NCBI GenBank assembly: GCA_004555725.1 | Contig: SFHC01000003.1 | Coordinates: forward strand, 1-64,000 | Direction: 5' to 3' | From: [Eubacterium] saphenum | GTDB lineage: Bacteria; Bacillota; Clostridia; Peptostreptococcales; Anaerovoracaceae | DNA: 64,000 nucleotides | Shown here: positions 35,180 through 44,052 of the stretch, one piece after another | Numbering within the stretch: the stretch's first letter is position 1 | How the letters are laid out: each line of letters starts with the position of its first letter | Translations under genes and position numbers: made by a program | The notes under the pieces: model-generated | What the model was told of the DNA's origin: nothing | What the model saw: only the letters and a program-made list of their open reading frames with translations | The model's database searches: none

Positions 35180-35758
35180 ATGGAGTTGGAAGAAATCAGA
35201 CAGGCTGCGCATGATGCGGCAGAGCAGCTGCTTCAGACGGCTAAGGTTCCGGAAGGCGGAATTCTGGTTGTCGGATGCTCGACGAGCGAGGTTGGCGGCG
35301 TTCATATTGGAAAGGGATCCAATATTCACGTTGCTGAGGCGATTTATGAGGGCATTCAGGAAGTGCTGCAGCCAAGGGGAATTTATCTTGCCGCGCAGTG
35401 CTGCGAGCATTTGAACCGTGCGGTTATTATTGAACGGGCAGCTCTTCCGCCATGGCAGGATATTGTGAATGTCGTTCCGCAGCCGCATGCGGGAGGATCG
35501 TTTGCGACAACGATGTATCAGAGAGCAAAGGATCCGGTGGCGGTTGAAGAGATCAAGGCAGATGCCGGAATTGACATCGGAGACACGCTGATCGGCATGC
35601 ATCTGAAAAAGGTTGCGGTGCCGGTGAGAATTGATGTGAAATATATCGGAGAGGCGCATGTTGTCTGTGCCAGGACGAGACCGAAGTTCATCGGCGGAGA
35701 GCGCGCGGTTTATGATAAGGCGCTTTCCGGCGGGGAAGTCAGAGATCCGGAAAAATAA
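35180..35758 (+). CDS. DUF436 / UPF0340 (YwlG-like) protein
   Basis: The 192-residue protein matches the YwlG/TIGR01440 family: LVVGCSTSEVGGVHIGK, GIYLAAQCCEHLNRA and PHAGGSFATTMY are typical. The function is not known. No membrane segment is present. Cys-rich strings (GCS, QCCEH) may mark an active site. GGGAGG precedes the ATG at 35180, and a terminator follows the stop. Confidence 0.85.
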   Translation: MELEEIRQAAHDAAEQLLQTAKVPEGGILVVGCSTSEVGGVHIGKGSNIHVAEAIYEGIQEVLQPRGIYLAAQCCEHLNRAVIIERAALPPWQDIVNVVPQPHAGGSFATTMYQRAKDPVAVEEIKADAGIDIGDTLIGMHLKKVAVPVRIDVKYIGEAHVVCARTRPKFIGGERAVYDKALSGGEVRDPEK

Positions 35759-35777
35759 CTGCTGAAGAGGCAGTATG

Positions 35778-35807
35778 TGCGGCTGCTGGAATATGCGGCC
35801 GCATTTT
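35778..35807 (+). terminator. Terminator after the DUF436 gene
   Basis: TGCGGCTGC (35778-35786) pairs with GCGGCCGCA (35795-35803), one G-T pair, followed by TTTT. Confidence 0.65.
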
Positions 35808-35941
35808 CGTATCTTCCGGCAAAAGTGTGAAGCGAAGTGTGCATGAAATACGCACACAGAAGCCGGGCATTAAATAATTAAGCCGTTTACTCTTTTAATA
35901 TATTGCAGGGATGCCTGCAGAAACAGGAAGGAATAGAAACT

Positions 35942-37624
35942 ATGGATTATCAGAAACTGGCAGAGATGCTGTTCCCTCAGATTACCAAGACCCCAGAGGA
36001 TTATGAGAAGATGTATCCTCTGAGAAATCTCCCGGAAGGTGCCAAGGTTACAAGACTCGGACCGAGCCCGACGGGATTCATGCACCTGGGAAATCTGTAC
36101 GGCGCGTTCGCGGATGAGCGTCTGGCGCATCAGAGCGGCGGCGTATTTTATCTGCGCATCGAGGATACCGATGATAAACGTTATGTGGAAGGTGCGGTAG
36201 AAACCATTATCCACTCCCTGGATTTCTTTGGCATTCATTTTGATGAGGGCGCATCCATGGACGGAGACAAGGGCGCTTACGGCGACTATACACAGAGTCA
36301 CAGAGGCCCGATTTACCAGTGCTTTGTAAAGAAACTCATTTCGGAAGGAAAAGCATATCCGTGTTTCCTGACAGAAGAGGAAATCGGAAAAATCCGTGAG
36401 CAGCAGGAGGCGGAGAAGAAGACGCCTGGTATTTACGGAGAGTACGCGGTCTGCAGAAACTGGACGATCGAACAGATTCAGGAGGCGATTGATGCCGGAA
36501 AGCCGTATGTCATTCGTCTGAAATCCGATGGGCATCCGGCTGAGGAAGGTCCGGACGGAAAATTGCACGGACGCCGCGTACGCGTAAAAGATGCGATCCG
36601 CGGAACGCTGGATATGCCGGAAAATTTCATGGATACAGTCATTCTGAAACAGACCGGAATTCCAACGTACCATTTTGCCCATGTTGTAGACGATCATCTG
36701 ATGCGTACCACGCACGTCGTCCGCGGTGCAGAGTGGCTTCCTTCCCTGCCGATCCATGTCGAGCTGTTTGAAAAAATGGGCTGGGAGATGCCGATTTACT
36801 GCCACACAGCTCAGCTCATGAAGATCGATGAGGAGACAGGAAAGAAGAGAAAGCTCTCCAAGCGTAAGGATCCGGAGCTGTCTCTGACCTATTACCGCGA
36901 CCAGGGATACCATCCGCAGGCCGTCAGAGAATATCTGCTGACGATTCTGAACTCCAATTTTGAGGAGTGGAGACTCGCAAACCCGGATGCTCCGGTTGAG
37001 GAATTTGAATTTACGACTGACAAGATGAGTAATTCCGGCGCGCTGTTCGATCTGAACAAGCTGAATGATATCAGCAAGGATGTTCTCCTGAAGATCCCGG
37101 CAGAGGATCTTTATACATTCCTGAAGAACTGGTCGGAAGATTTTGCTCCGGAGTACCGCCATCTTTTTGATGACAAAGAGTACATGGTCAAGATCTTAGA
37201 CCTTGGAAGACAGGATAAAAAACCGCGTAAGGACCTGATCTATGCGCGCCAGATCATTCAGTTCATCAGCTATTTCTTTGATGATCTGTTCCAGATCGAG
37301 GACGAGCTTCCGGAAGAGGTTCCTGCAGAAGACGTTGCGAAAATCCTGGATATGTATCTGGAAACATACAATCACAGTGACGACAACGGAGAGTGGTTCA
37401 ATAAGATCAGAGCTATCGCCGATCAGCTGGGATACGCGGTCAAACCTAAGGATTATAAAAAACATCCGGATGAGTATAAAGGCCATGTCGGCCATGTCAG
37501 CACCGTCATCCGCATTGCGCTGATGGGACGCCGCGTCTCGCCGGATGTCTGGGCGATCCAGCAGATCCTGGGAGAAGACCGGACACGCGCAAGGATCAGC
37601 GCTTTCGCGGACGCACACAGATAA
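35942..37624 (+). CDS. gltX: Glutamate--tRNA ligase
   Basis: This 560-residue class I synthetase charges tRNA-Glu. The HIGH-type signature is LGPSPTGFMHLGNLYGA, with FYLRIEDTDDKRYVEGA after it, and the KMSKS loop is KRKLSKRKDPELS. The long form (about 560 rather than 470-490 residues) is found in many clostridia. The ATG at 35942 follows AGGAAGGA; an upstream in-frame start at 35903 has none. No T-box leader is seen. dnaE begins 41 bases later. Confidence 0.93.
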   Translation: MDYQKLAEMLFPQITKTPEDYEKMYPLRNLPEGAKVTRLGPSPTGFMHLGNLYGAFADERLAHQSGGVFYLRIEDTDDKRYVEGAVETIIHSLDFFGIHFDEGASMDGDKGAYGDYTQSHRGPIYQCFVKKLISEGKAYPCFLTEEEIGKIREQQEAEKKTPGIYGEYAVCRNWTIEQIQEAIDAGKPYVIRLKSDGHPAEEGPDGKLHGRRVRVKDAIRGTLDMPENFMDTVILKQTGIPTYHFAHVVDDHLMRTTHVVRGAEWLPSLPIHVELFEKMGWEMPIYCHTAQLMKIDEETGKKRKLSKRKDPELSLTYYRDQGYHPQAVREYLLTILNSNFEEWRLANPDAPVEEFEFTTDKMSNSGALFDLNKLNDISKDVLLKIPAEDLYTFLKNWSEDFAPEYRHLFDDKEYMVKILDLGRQDKKPRKDLIYARQIIQFISYFFDDLFQIEDELPEEVPAEDVAKILDMYLETYNHSDDNGEWFNKIRAIADQLGYAVKPKDYKKHPDEYKGHVGHVSTVIRIALMGRRVSPDVWAIQQILGEDRTRARISAFADAHR

Positions 37625-37665
37625 AATGTGCAGGGAACAATTGAATAAATAGAAAAGGAGGCTGT

Positions 37666-40600
37666 ATGGCATTTACACATCTTCATGTCCATTCAGAATA
37701 CAGTCTGCTCGACGGAATGGCGAGAATATTCAAAGCGCCGGCCAGGGCAAAAGAAATGGGCATGAATGCGCTTGCGATTACTGATCACGGCGCGATGTTC
37801 GGTGTGATTGATTTCTATAAAGAATGCCTGAACCAGGGCATCAAACCGATTATCGGCTGTGAAGTGTATACCGCCATGCGCAGAATGGAAGATAAAGATC
37901 CGGTCAAAGACCGCGCGCGCGGCCATCTGATTCTTCTGGCAGAAAACAATGAAGGCTATCATAATCTGATCAAGATCGTCTCCGATTCTTACACCCGGGG
38001 CTTTTATTTCAAGCCGAGAGTGGACAAAGAGGAACTGAAGGCGCACAGCAAGGGGATCATCGCACTTTCGGCCTGCCTGGCAGGCCGGGTGCAGTTCTGC
38101 CTGCTGAACCGGGATTATGACGGTGCCAGACGTGAGGCAGAAGAACTCCGTGAAATCTTTGGCGAGGAAAACTTTTTCCTGGAAATCCAGGATCACGGAC
38201 TTCCTGAAGATGAAATCGTGAACCCGCAGCTGAAACAGCTGTCGAAAGAGCTCGGAATACCTCTGGTCGCGACCAACGATGTTCATTACGTCGATCAGGG
38301 CGATGCTGAGGCACATGATGTGCTTCTGGCGATTCAGACGGCGTCCAGCATCCATGATCCAAAGCGGATGCGCTTCAAGAGCGATCAGTTTTATCTGAAG
38401 AGTGAAGCAGAGATGAGGGCGATGTTTTCTGATATTCCGGAAGCCTGCGATCAGACACAGAAAATTGCGGATCGCTGTAACGTGACCTTTACGTTTGGTG
38501 AATATCATCTCCCGGAGTTCAAACCGCCTGAGGGAATGACCAATGATCAGTATCTGAGGCAGCTTTGCCGGGAGGGACTGTCTCAGCGGTATGACACTGT
38601 GACCGATTCACTGAAAAATCGCCTGGAGTATGAACTGTCCACCATCGAGCAGATGGGATACGTGGAATACTTTTTGATCGTCTGGGATTTTATCCATTAC
38701 GCAAAGAACCACGGAATCGCCGTCGGTCCCGGAAGAGGGTCGGCTGCCGGGAGTCTGGTTGCGTACTGCCTGCAGATCACAGATATAGATCCGATCCGAT
38801 ATGAATTAATTTTTGAACGTTTTCTGAACCCGGAACGAGTCAGCATGCCAGATATCGATGTCGACTTTGACATTGAACGGCGCTCGGAAGTGATTGATTA
38901 TGTCCGCAGAAAGTACGGAAAGGACAACGTTTCCCAGATCATTACATTCGGAACCCTGAAACCAAAGGCGGCTGTACGCGATGTCGGACGCGCGCTGGAT
39001 GTCAGTTACGCAGATACAGACCGGATCGCAAAGGCGATTCCGTTTGACCTGAATATGACTATGGATAAAGCGCTGGATGTCAGTCCGGAGCTGAAGAACA
39101 TGTACGAAGAAAACGGGCAGGTCCGCAAAGTCATCGATATGTCCAGAGCTTTAGAAGGCATGCCGCGCCACGCGTCCACTCATGCCGCGGGTGTCGTGAT
39201 CTCCAGGAAGCCCCTGGATGAGTACGTACCGCTGTACATGTCCGACCACGGAATCGCGACCCAATTTAACATGACGACGATTGAAGAGCTTGGGTTGCTG
39301 AAAATGGATTTTTTAGGCCTTCGAAATTTAACAGTAATCCGCGATGCGCTTCAGATGATAAAAGAGAATCACGGTGTGGAGCTTGATTTTGCGAGGATGG
39401 GATATGACGATCCCAAGGTTTACGAGATGATCGCGCACGGCGATACAGAAGGTGTCTTTCAGCTGGAAAGCGAAGGAATGACGTCTTTCATGAAGAATTT
39501 AAAACCGAGTTGTTTTGAAGATATCGTTGCGGGAATATCCCTGTATCGTCCGGGACCTATGGATTCCATTCCGACATATATCGAGAATAAGAAGCATCCG
39601 GATAACATTCAGTATGTGACGCCGGAACTGGCACCGATTCTGGATGTGACATACGGGTGTCTGGTATATCAGGAACAGGTTATGAGGATTGTCCGAGACC
39701 TGGCCGGATACAGTTACGGACGCTCCGACATCGTGCGCCGAGCGATGTCCAAAAAGAAAAAGAAAGTCATGATGGAGGAAAAAGAGTACTTCATTCATGG
39801 AAAGCTGCGCGATGACGGAACCGTGGAAATTCCGGGATGTATCCGGAATGGAATATCAGAAGAAGCTGCAGAACAGATCTTTTCTGATATGGAAACATTT
39901 GCGCAGTATGCCTTCAACAAGAGCCATGCTGCCGCATATGCAGTGCTTGCGTTTGAAACGGCGTACTTAAAATGTTACTATCCGGTGGAGTTTATGGCTG
40001 CTCTGATGAGCAGTATGGCCGGGGATGCCCGGCAGACGGCCAAATATATCCGGAACTGCCGGGAGCACGGGATTGAAGTGCTCGGGCCGAGTGTGAATGA
40101 AAGCGGCGTCAAGTTTACCGTTCAGGACGGAAAGATTCGTTTTGGATTACTGGGCGTCAAGAATGTCGGTGAGGGAGCGATTGAGGAGATTATCCGGGCG
40201 CGCCGCGAAAATGGGATGCCGGCTGATATTTTCCAGTTTATTGATCATATCGACGTCAGTGTTGTGAATAAGAAGGCGGTGGAGAGCCTGATCAAGGCAG
40301 GCGCGCTGGATTGTCTGAACCCGAACCGCGCCGCGCATCTTGCGGTGTATGAGACGCTGATGGAGTCGGCGCAGGCAAATGCAAGAAAGAATATAGCCGG
40401 GCAGATCAGTCTGTTCCAGACGGCGGAGGCAGCTATGGATGCCGGAGATGTGCGGACGAGCCTGCCGAAGGTGGAAAACTTTGACCGGCGGATTCTCCTG
40501 GCTATGGAGAAAGAGATGCTCGGCGTCTATATCAGCGGCCATCCGCTCGACGGGTACGCAGATATGATTCGCAGGACTGCAACGGTGAACAGTCAGCAGC

Positions 40601-41214
40601 TGGAGGAAGCCGGGCGTCAGTCCTCTGAGGCAGACGTGCAGGATCCGGGCTATTTTCCGGGAGATGCGCGTGCGCAGATGGCGCGGCCTGAAAGCAGCGG
40701 CGGCATCAGGGATAAGATGCATGTCGTGATGGCAGGTATGATCATCGGAAAAAAGACGCTGATTACAAAAAAGAATCAGATTATGGCGTTTGTTGACCTG
40801 GAAGATCTGTACGGACAGACAGAAGCCGTGGTCTTCCCTAAGGTGCTGGAGAGATACCAGCCGGAAATCTATGAAGACAATGTTGTGATCATGAAGGGCA
40901 GACTGGACTTCCGCGAAGGGGAAACACCAAAACTGCTTGTGGAATCGGTAGAGCCTCTGCGCGCAGAGGAATCGCAGAGCAGCGGAGAATTTCTGAAGGT
41001 GCGGATTCCGGAACGAATGGACGAGAAACAGACGATGAAGGAACTCGCAGAAATTTTCCGGCGCCATGCAGGGATGCAGATTGCATTGATCTACCCGAAA
41101 ACCGGAAAGCCGGTCCGCACGGGAAAAAATGCGGGGGTTTCCATTACGGCATCGCTTCTGGAGCAGGTCGGCAGGCTGGTTGGAGAAGAAAATGTAAAAA
41201 TAGGCGCACGCTGA
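37666..41214 (+). CDS. dnaE: DNA polymerase III alpha subunit
   Basis: The 1182-residue C-family polymerase begins with a PHP domain (FTHLHVHSEYSLLDG). The palm has GPGRGSAAGSLVAY near residues 358-370 and the catalytic acidic cluster MPDIDVDFDIERR near 394-406, then the fingers, a helix-hairpin-helix region and a C-terminal OB fold (MAFVDLEDLYGQTEAVVF). It is the DnaE type rather than PolC, as it lacks an inserted proofreading exonuclease. AAAAGGAGG precedes the ATG. In Firmicutes DnaE extends primers with PolC as main replicase. Confidence 0.95.
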   Translation: MAFTHLHVHSEYSLLDGMARIFKAPARAKEMGMNALAITDHGAMFGVIDFYKECLNQGIKPIIGCEVYTAMRRMEDKDPVKDRARGHLILLAENNEGYHNLIKIVSDSYTRGFYFKPRVDKEELKAHSKGIIALSACLAGRVQFCLLNRDYDGARREAEELREIFGEENFFLEIQDHGLPEDEIVNPQLKQLSKELGIPLVATNDVHYVDQGDAEAHDVLLAIQTASSIHDPKRMRFKSDQFYLKSEAEMRAMFSDIPEACDQTQKIADRCNVTFTFGEYHLPEFKPPEGMTNDQYLRQLCREGLSQRYDTVTDSLKNRLEYELSTIEQMGYVEYFLIVWDFIHYAKNHGIAVGPGRGSAAGSLVAYCLQITDIDPIRYELIFERFLNPERVSMPDIDVDFDIERRSEVIDYVRRKYGKDNVSQIITFGTLKPKAAVRDVGRALDVSYADTDRIAKAIPFDLNMTMDKALDVSPELKNMYEENGQVRKVIDMSRALEGMPRHASTHAAGVVISRKPLDEYVPLYMSDHGIATQFNMTTIEELGLLKMDFLGLRNLTVIRDALQMIKENHGVELDFARMGYDDPKVYEMIAHGDTEGVFQLESEGMTSFMKNLKPSCFEDIVAGISLYRPGPMDSIPTYIENKKHPDNIQYVTPELAPILDVTYGCLVYQEQVMRIVRDLAGYSYGRSDIVRRAMSKKKKKVMMEEKEYFIHGKLRDDGTVEIPGCIRNGISEEAAEQIFSDMETFAQYAFNKSHAAAYAVLAFETAYLKCYYPVEFMAALMSSMAGDARQTAKYIRNCREHGIEVLGPSVNESGVKFTVQDGKIRFGLLGVKNVGEGAIEEIIRARRENGMPADIFQFIDHIDVSVVNKKAVESLIKAGALDCLNPNRAAHLAVYETLMESAQANARKNIAGQISLFQTAEAAMDAGDVRTSLPKVENFDRRILLAMEKEMLGVYISGHPLDGYADMIRRTATVNSQQLEEAGRQSSEADVQDPGYFPGDARAQMARPESSGGIRDKMHVVMAGMIIGKKTLITKKNQIMAFVDLEDLYGQTEAVVFPKVLERYQPEIYEDNVVIMKGRLDFREGETPKLLVESVEPLRAEESQSSGEFLKVRIPERMDEKQTMKELAEIFRRHAGMQIALIYPKTGKPVRTGKNAGVSITASLLEQVGRLVGEENVKIGAR

Positions 41215-41239
41215 CAGAAGTCGTGGTATGATATATAAA
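41211..41239 (+). promoter_or_regulatory. Promoter of pfkA
   Basis: CTGACA (41211-41216, overlapping the dnaE stop codon) and TATAAA (41234-41239), 17-bp spacer. The leader is about 120 bases with no known motif. Confidence 0.5.
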
Positions 41240-41366
41240 TAACTGTCAATTAAGAGATTGAGACTGGTGAAATGCAGACAGGCGGTTTGTAACAGATATT
41301 GCGGACGTTTCCTTGCTGTGTGCAATTTGTCAAAATCACTGATTGTGATGATTGGAGGGAATTGGT

Positions 41367-42329
41367 ATGAAAAGAATCGGAGTACTGACAAGCGGAGGCG
41401 ATTCTCCGGGTATGAATGCGGCAGTTCGTTCTGTCGTACGCTGCGGACTGGACCGCGATATGGAAGTATACGGAATTTATCGCGGATATGAAGGACTGCT
41501 GGATGCTGAGCTGAAGCAGATGACCAGAGGCGACGTCGGAGATATTCTGCAGCGCGGCGGCACGATTCTGAAGACAGCCAGAAGCAAGCGCTTCCGGACT
41601 GAAGAGGGCATCAAGCGTGCGATGAATGTCCTGAATACATTCGAGATTGACGGCTTGGTTGTCATCGGCGGCGACGGAAGTCTGCACGGTGGACTGGAGC
41701 TTTCCAAAAGAGGAATTCCAGTGATGGGAATTCCGGGAACAATCGATAATGACCTTGCGTATACCGATTACACGATTGGCTTTGATACAGCAGTAACAAC
41801 TGTGCTGGACGCGATTTCCAAGCTGAGAGACACTTCTTCTGCGCATGAGCGTGTCGTAATCGTTGAAGTTATGGGACGGCGCTGCGGAGATATCGCGCTT
41901 TATTCCGGGCTTACAGGAGGCGCTGAGGAGATTCTGGTTCCGGAACGTCCGTATGACATCAAAGCGCTGTCGCGCCGCATTATCGAGAGTGCAAACCGCG
42001 GAAAACAGCATCATATCATCATTAAAGCAGAAGGCGTGGATATCTCTACTGCGGATCTGACGCATGACATTCAGGAATATACAGGCAGAGAGACCAAAGA
42101 AGTAGTTCTGAGTTATCTGCAGCGCGGCGGATCCCCGACGATGAGAGACCGTCTGCTGGCGACTATGTGCGGAGCCAAGGCTGTTGAGCTTCTGGAGCAT
42201 GAATCATCCAGCAAGGCGATCGGAACCGTGAACGGAAGAATTTCTGCAGAAGATCTTGGTGATGCGCTGAAGGAAACGAGAACGTTGGATAAGGAGCTGT
42301 ACCAGCTGATCGGAGTATTAGGAAAGTAA
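41367..42329 (+). CDS. pfkA: ATP-dependent 6-phosphofructokinase
   Basis: The 320-residue enzyme phosphorylates fructose-6-phosphate. It has the N-terminal GVLTSGGDSPGMNAAVR, the ATP site VVIGGDGSLHG and the catalytic GIPGTIDNDL near residue 125. Length matches bacterial PfkA exactly. The GGDGS glycine at the ATP site favours ATP over pyrophosphate as donor. GGAGGG serves the ATG at 41367. Its stop overlaps the start of the flavodoxin-type gene (TAATGA). Confidence 0.95.
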   Translation: MKRIGVLTSGGDSPGMNAAVRSVVRCGLDRDMEVYGIYRGYEGLLDAELKQMTRGDVGDILQRGGTILKTARSKRFRTEEGIKRAMNVLNTFEIDGLVVIGGDGSLHGGLELSKRGIPVMGIPGTIDNDLAYTDYTIGFDTAVTTVLDAISKLRDTSSAHERVVIVEVMGRRCGDIALYSGLTGGAEEILVPERPYDIKALSRRIIESANRGKQHHIIIKAEGVDISTADLTHDIQEYTGRETKEVVLSYLQRGGSPTMRDRLLATMCGAKAVELLEHESSSKAIGTVNGRISAEDLGDALKETRTLDKELYQLIGVLGK

Positions 42330-42865
42330 TGAAAACGGCAGTTGTATATAATTCAAAATACGGAGCTGCGCGGCAGTACGGAGAGTGGATTGCAGAAGCG
42401 CTGAACGCGGATCTGATCGACGGAAAAGGGCTGAAGGTCGCGCAGCTTATGCCATATGATCTGATTGTCTATGGAGGCGGCATCTATTCCGGCGGCATCT
42501 ATCGGCTGGATTTTATGAAGAAACATGCGCGTAAGGAGCTGCGGCAGAAGGTGATCGTCTGCTATGGCGTCGGCATTTCTGTCGGCCATGACGAGAACCA
42601 GATTCAGGCGGACGAGATCAATTTTTCCGATGAGCTGAAGGGCATGCCGTGCTTCTATCTGACCGGGCGGTTTCAGCCGTCAGAGATCCACGGATTTGAC
42701 CGTGCAGTAATCAAGCTGACAAAAAAGCTGCTGCAAGGAGGAACGGGCGCCTACGCGGACGAACTGCGAGACGCGTTTGCAAACGGAAGCGACCTGATCG
42801 ACCGGGAGCAGATTCTTCCGCTGGTTCAGTATGTCCGTGAACTGGAAGAAAGAATGCAGGCATGA
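42329..42865 (+). CDS. Flavodoxin-domain protein
   Basis: The 178-residue protein has a flavodoxin fold, opening MKTAVVYNSKYGAARQYGEWI with the phosphate-binding loop in that segment, and YGGGIYSGGI as an FMN-contacting loop. It resembles HemG-like or FMN-binding flavodoxins, but no specific substrate can be named. It overlaps pfkA by one base and the next gene by four (ATGA), so it belongs to a redox-protein operon. Confidence 0.75.
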   Translation: MKTAVVYNSKYGAARQYGEWIAEALNADLIDGKGLKVAQLMPYDLIVYGGGIYSGGIYRLDFMKKHARKELRQKVIVCYGVGISVGHDENQIQADEINFSDELKGMPCFYLTGRFQPSEIHGFDRAVIKLTKKLLQGGTGAYADELRDAFANGSDLIDREQILPLVQYVRELEERMQA

Positions 42866-44052
42866 GAGACGTAGATATTTGCATTATCGGAGGTGGTGCG
42901 TCCGGCATGGCGGCGGCGATTGCCGCAGGGCGCAGAATATCAGGCGAACGGATTCTGGTTCTTGAGAAACTGGATGAACCGGGACATAAGATTCTGGCGA
43001 CTGGAAACGGACGGTGCAATTTAACCAATACGGCCTGTGGAAACGCGCCGCGTACGCGGCTGTTTTTCAGGGAGCTTGGAGTTTTTACAAGAGAAGAAGA
43101 AGGCGGGCGCGTATATCCCTGGTGCGGAGATGCCCGGGCAGTGCAGGAGGCGCTTCTGGCAGAGCTTGAACGTCTCCATGTTCGGGTGTCTGCGGGATCA
43201 GAGGTGACAAAGGCAGAAGTGCAAGGCGGCAGCTTTATTGTGTCCGTCCGCGGCGGAAAGCCAGTCCGCGCAAAAACGCTTCTGCTGGCGTGCGGCGGAA
43301 AAGCCGGTCCTAAGCTCGGGACGACCGGAGACGGCGCGCGCCTGGCACGGCAGCTGAATCTTAAGGTTACGCCTCTTGCTCCTGCTCTGACAGCGATGGA
43401 GGTCTATGATGATGTCCGCAGTCTGAAGGGTATACGCGCCAAAGGGACTGCAGCATTGTATTTCAAGGATCAGAAACTTGCGGAGGAAGAAGGAGAAATC
43501 CAGTTCACCTCGTATGGAATATCCGGGATCTGTGTGTTCAATCTGTCCGGAAAGATGGTGCTTCCGCCGGGGAAGACACTGAAAAACGGGTTTGACGATT
43601 ACCGCGTGGAGATCGATCTCGCGCATGGTCTGGATGTATCTGCCCGTGATTTCCAGGGGGTGACGGCGGAGCATCTGTTTCCTCTGGAATCGGTGGTGAA
43701 GAGGCCTCTTGCGCTGCGCATCGCAGAAGAAGCGCGCGGAGACGGCAAGGCCTGCCTTCGCCTGCTGCGCCATTTTACCCTGCATCCTAAAGGTCTGAAA
43801 GGCTGGGATATGGCGCAGGTAACACGCGGCGGCGTCGCCCGGGAAGAACTGAATCCTGAGACCATGGAAGCGCTTCAGTATCCGGGCCTGTATGTTTCTG
43901 GCGAATTGCAGGACTGGGACGGGCCGTGCGGAGGCTACAATCTGCAGCATGCCTGGGAAACCGGATACGCTGCGGGAAGCGCGATGGCAGATCGGATCTG
44001 CGCAGAATCTGCGGACGAACAGAAAAGAAGTCGGGAAAGGCAGGAAGAGTGA
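42862..44052 (+). CDS. HI0933/YhiN (BaiN-like) FAD-dependent oxidoreductase
   Basis: The 396-residue flavoprotein has an N-terminal dinucleotide-binding motif (IIGGGASGMAAAIAAG), the family string LATGNGRCNLTN, ACGGKAGPKLGTTGDG, and a C-terminal FAD site with SGELQDWDGPCGGYNLQHAW. This is the HI0933/YhiN family; some members reduce bile-acid or other unsaturated substrates, but most are uncharacterised. It overlaps its neighbours on both sides (ATGA and GTGA junctions). Confidence 0.85.
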   Translation: MRDVDICIIGGGASGMAAAIAAGRRISGERILVLEKLDEPGHKILATGNGRCNLTNTACGNAPRTRLFFRELGVFTREEEGGRVYPWCGDARAVQEALLAELERLHVRVSAGSEVTKAEVQGGSFIVSVRGGKPVRAKTLLLACGGKAGPKLGTTGDGARLARQLNLKVTPLAPALTAMEVYDDVRSLKGIRAKGTAALYFKDQKLAEEEGEIQFTSYGISGICVFNLSGKMVLPPGKTLKNGFDDYRVEIDLAHGLDVSARDFQGVTAEHLFPLESVVKRPLALRIAEEARGDGKACLRLLRHFTLHPKGLKGWDMAQVTRGGVAREELNPETMEALQYPGLYVSGELQDWDGPCGGYNLQHAWETGYAAGSAMADRICAESADEQKRSRERQEE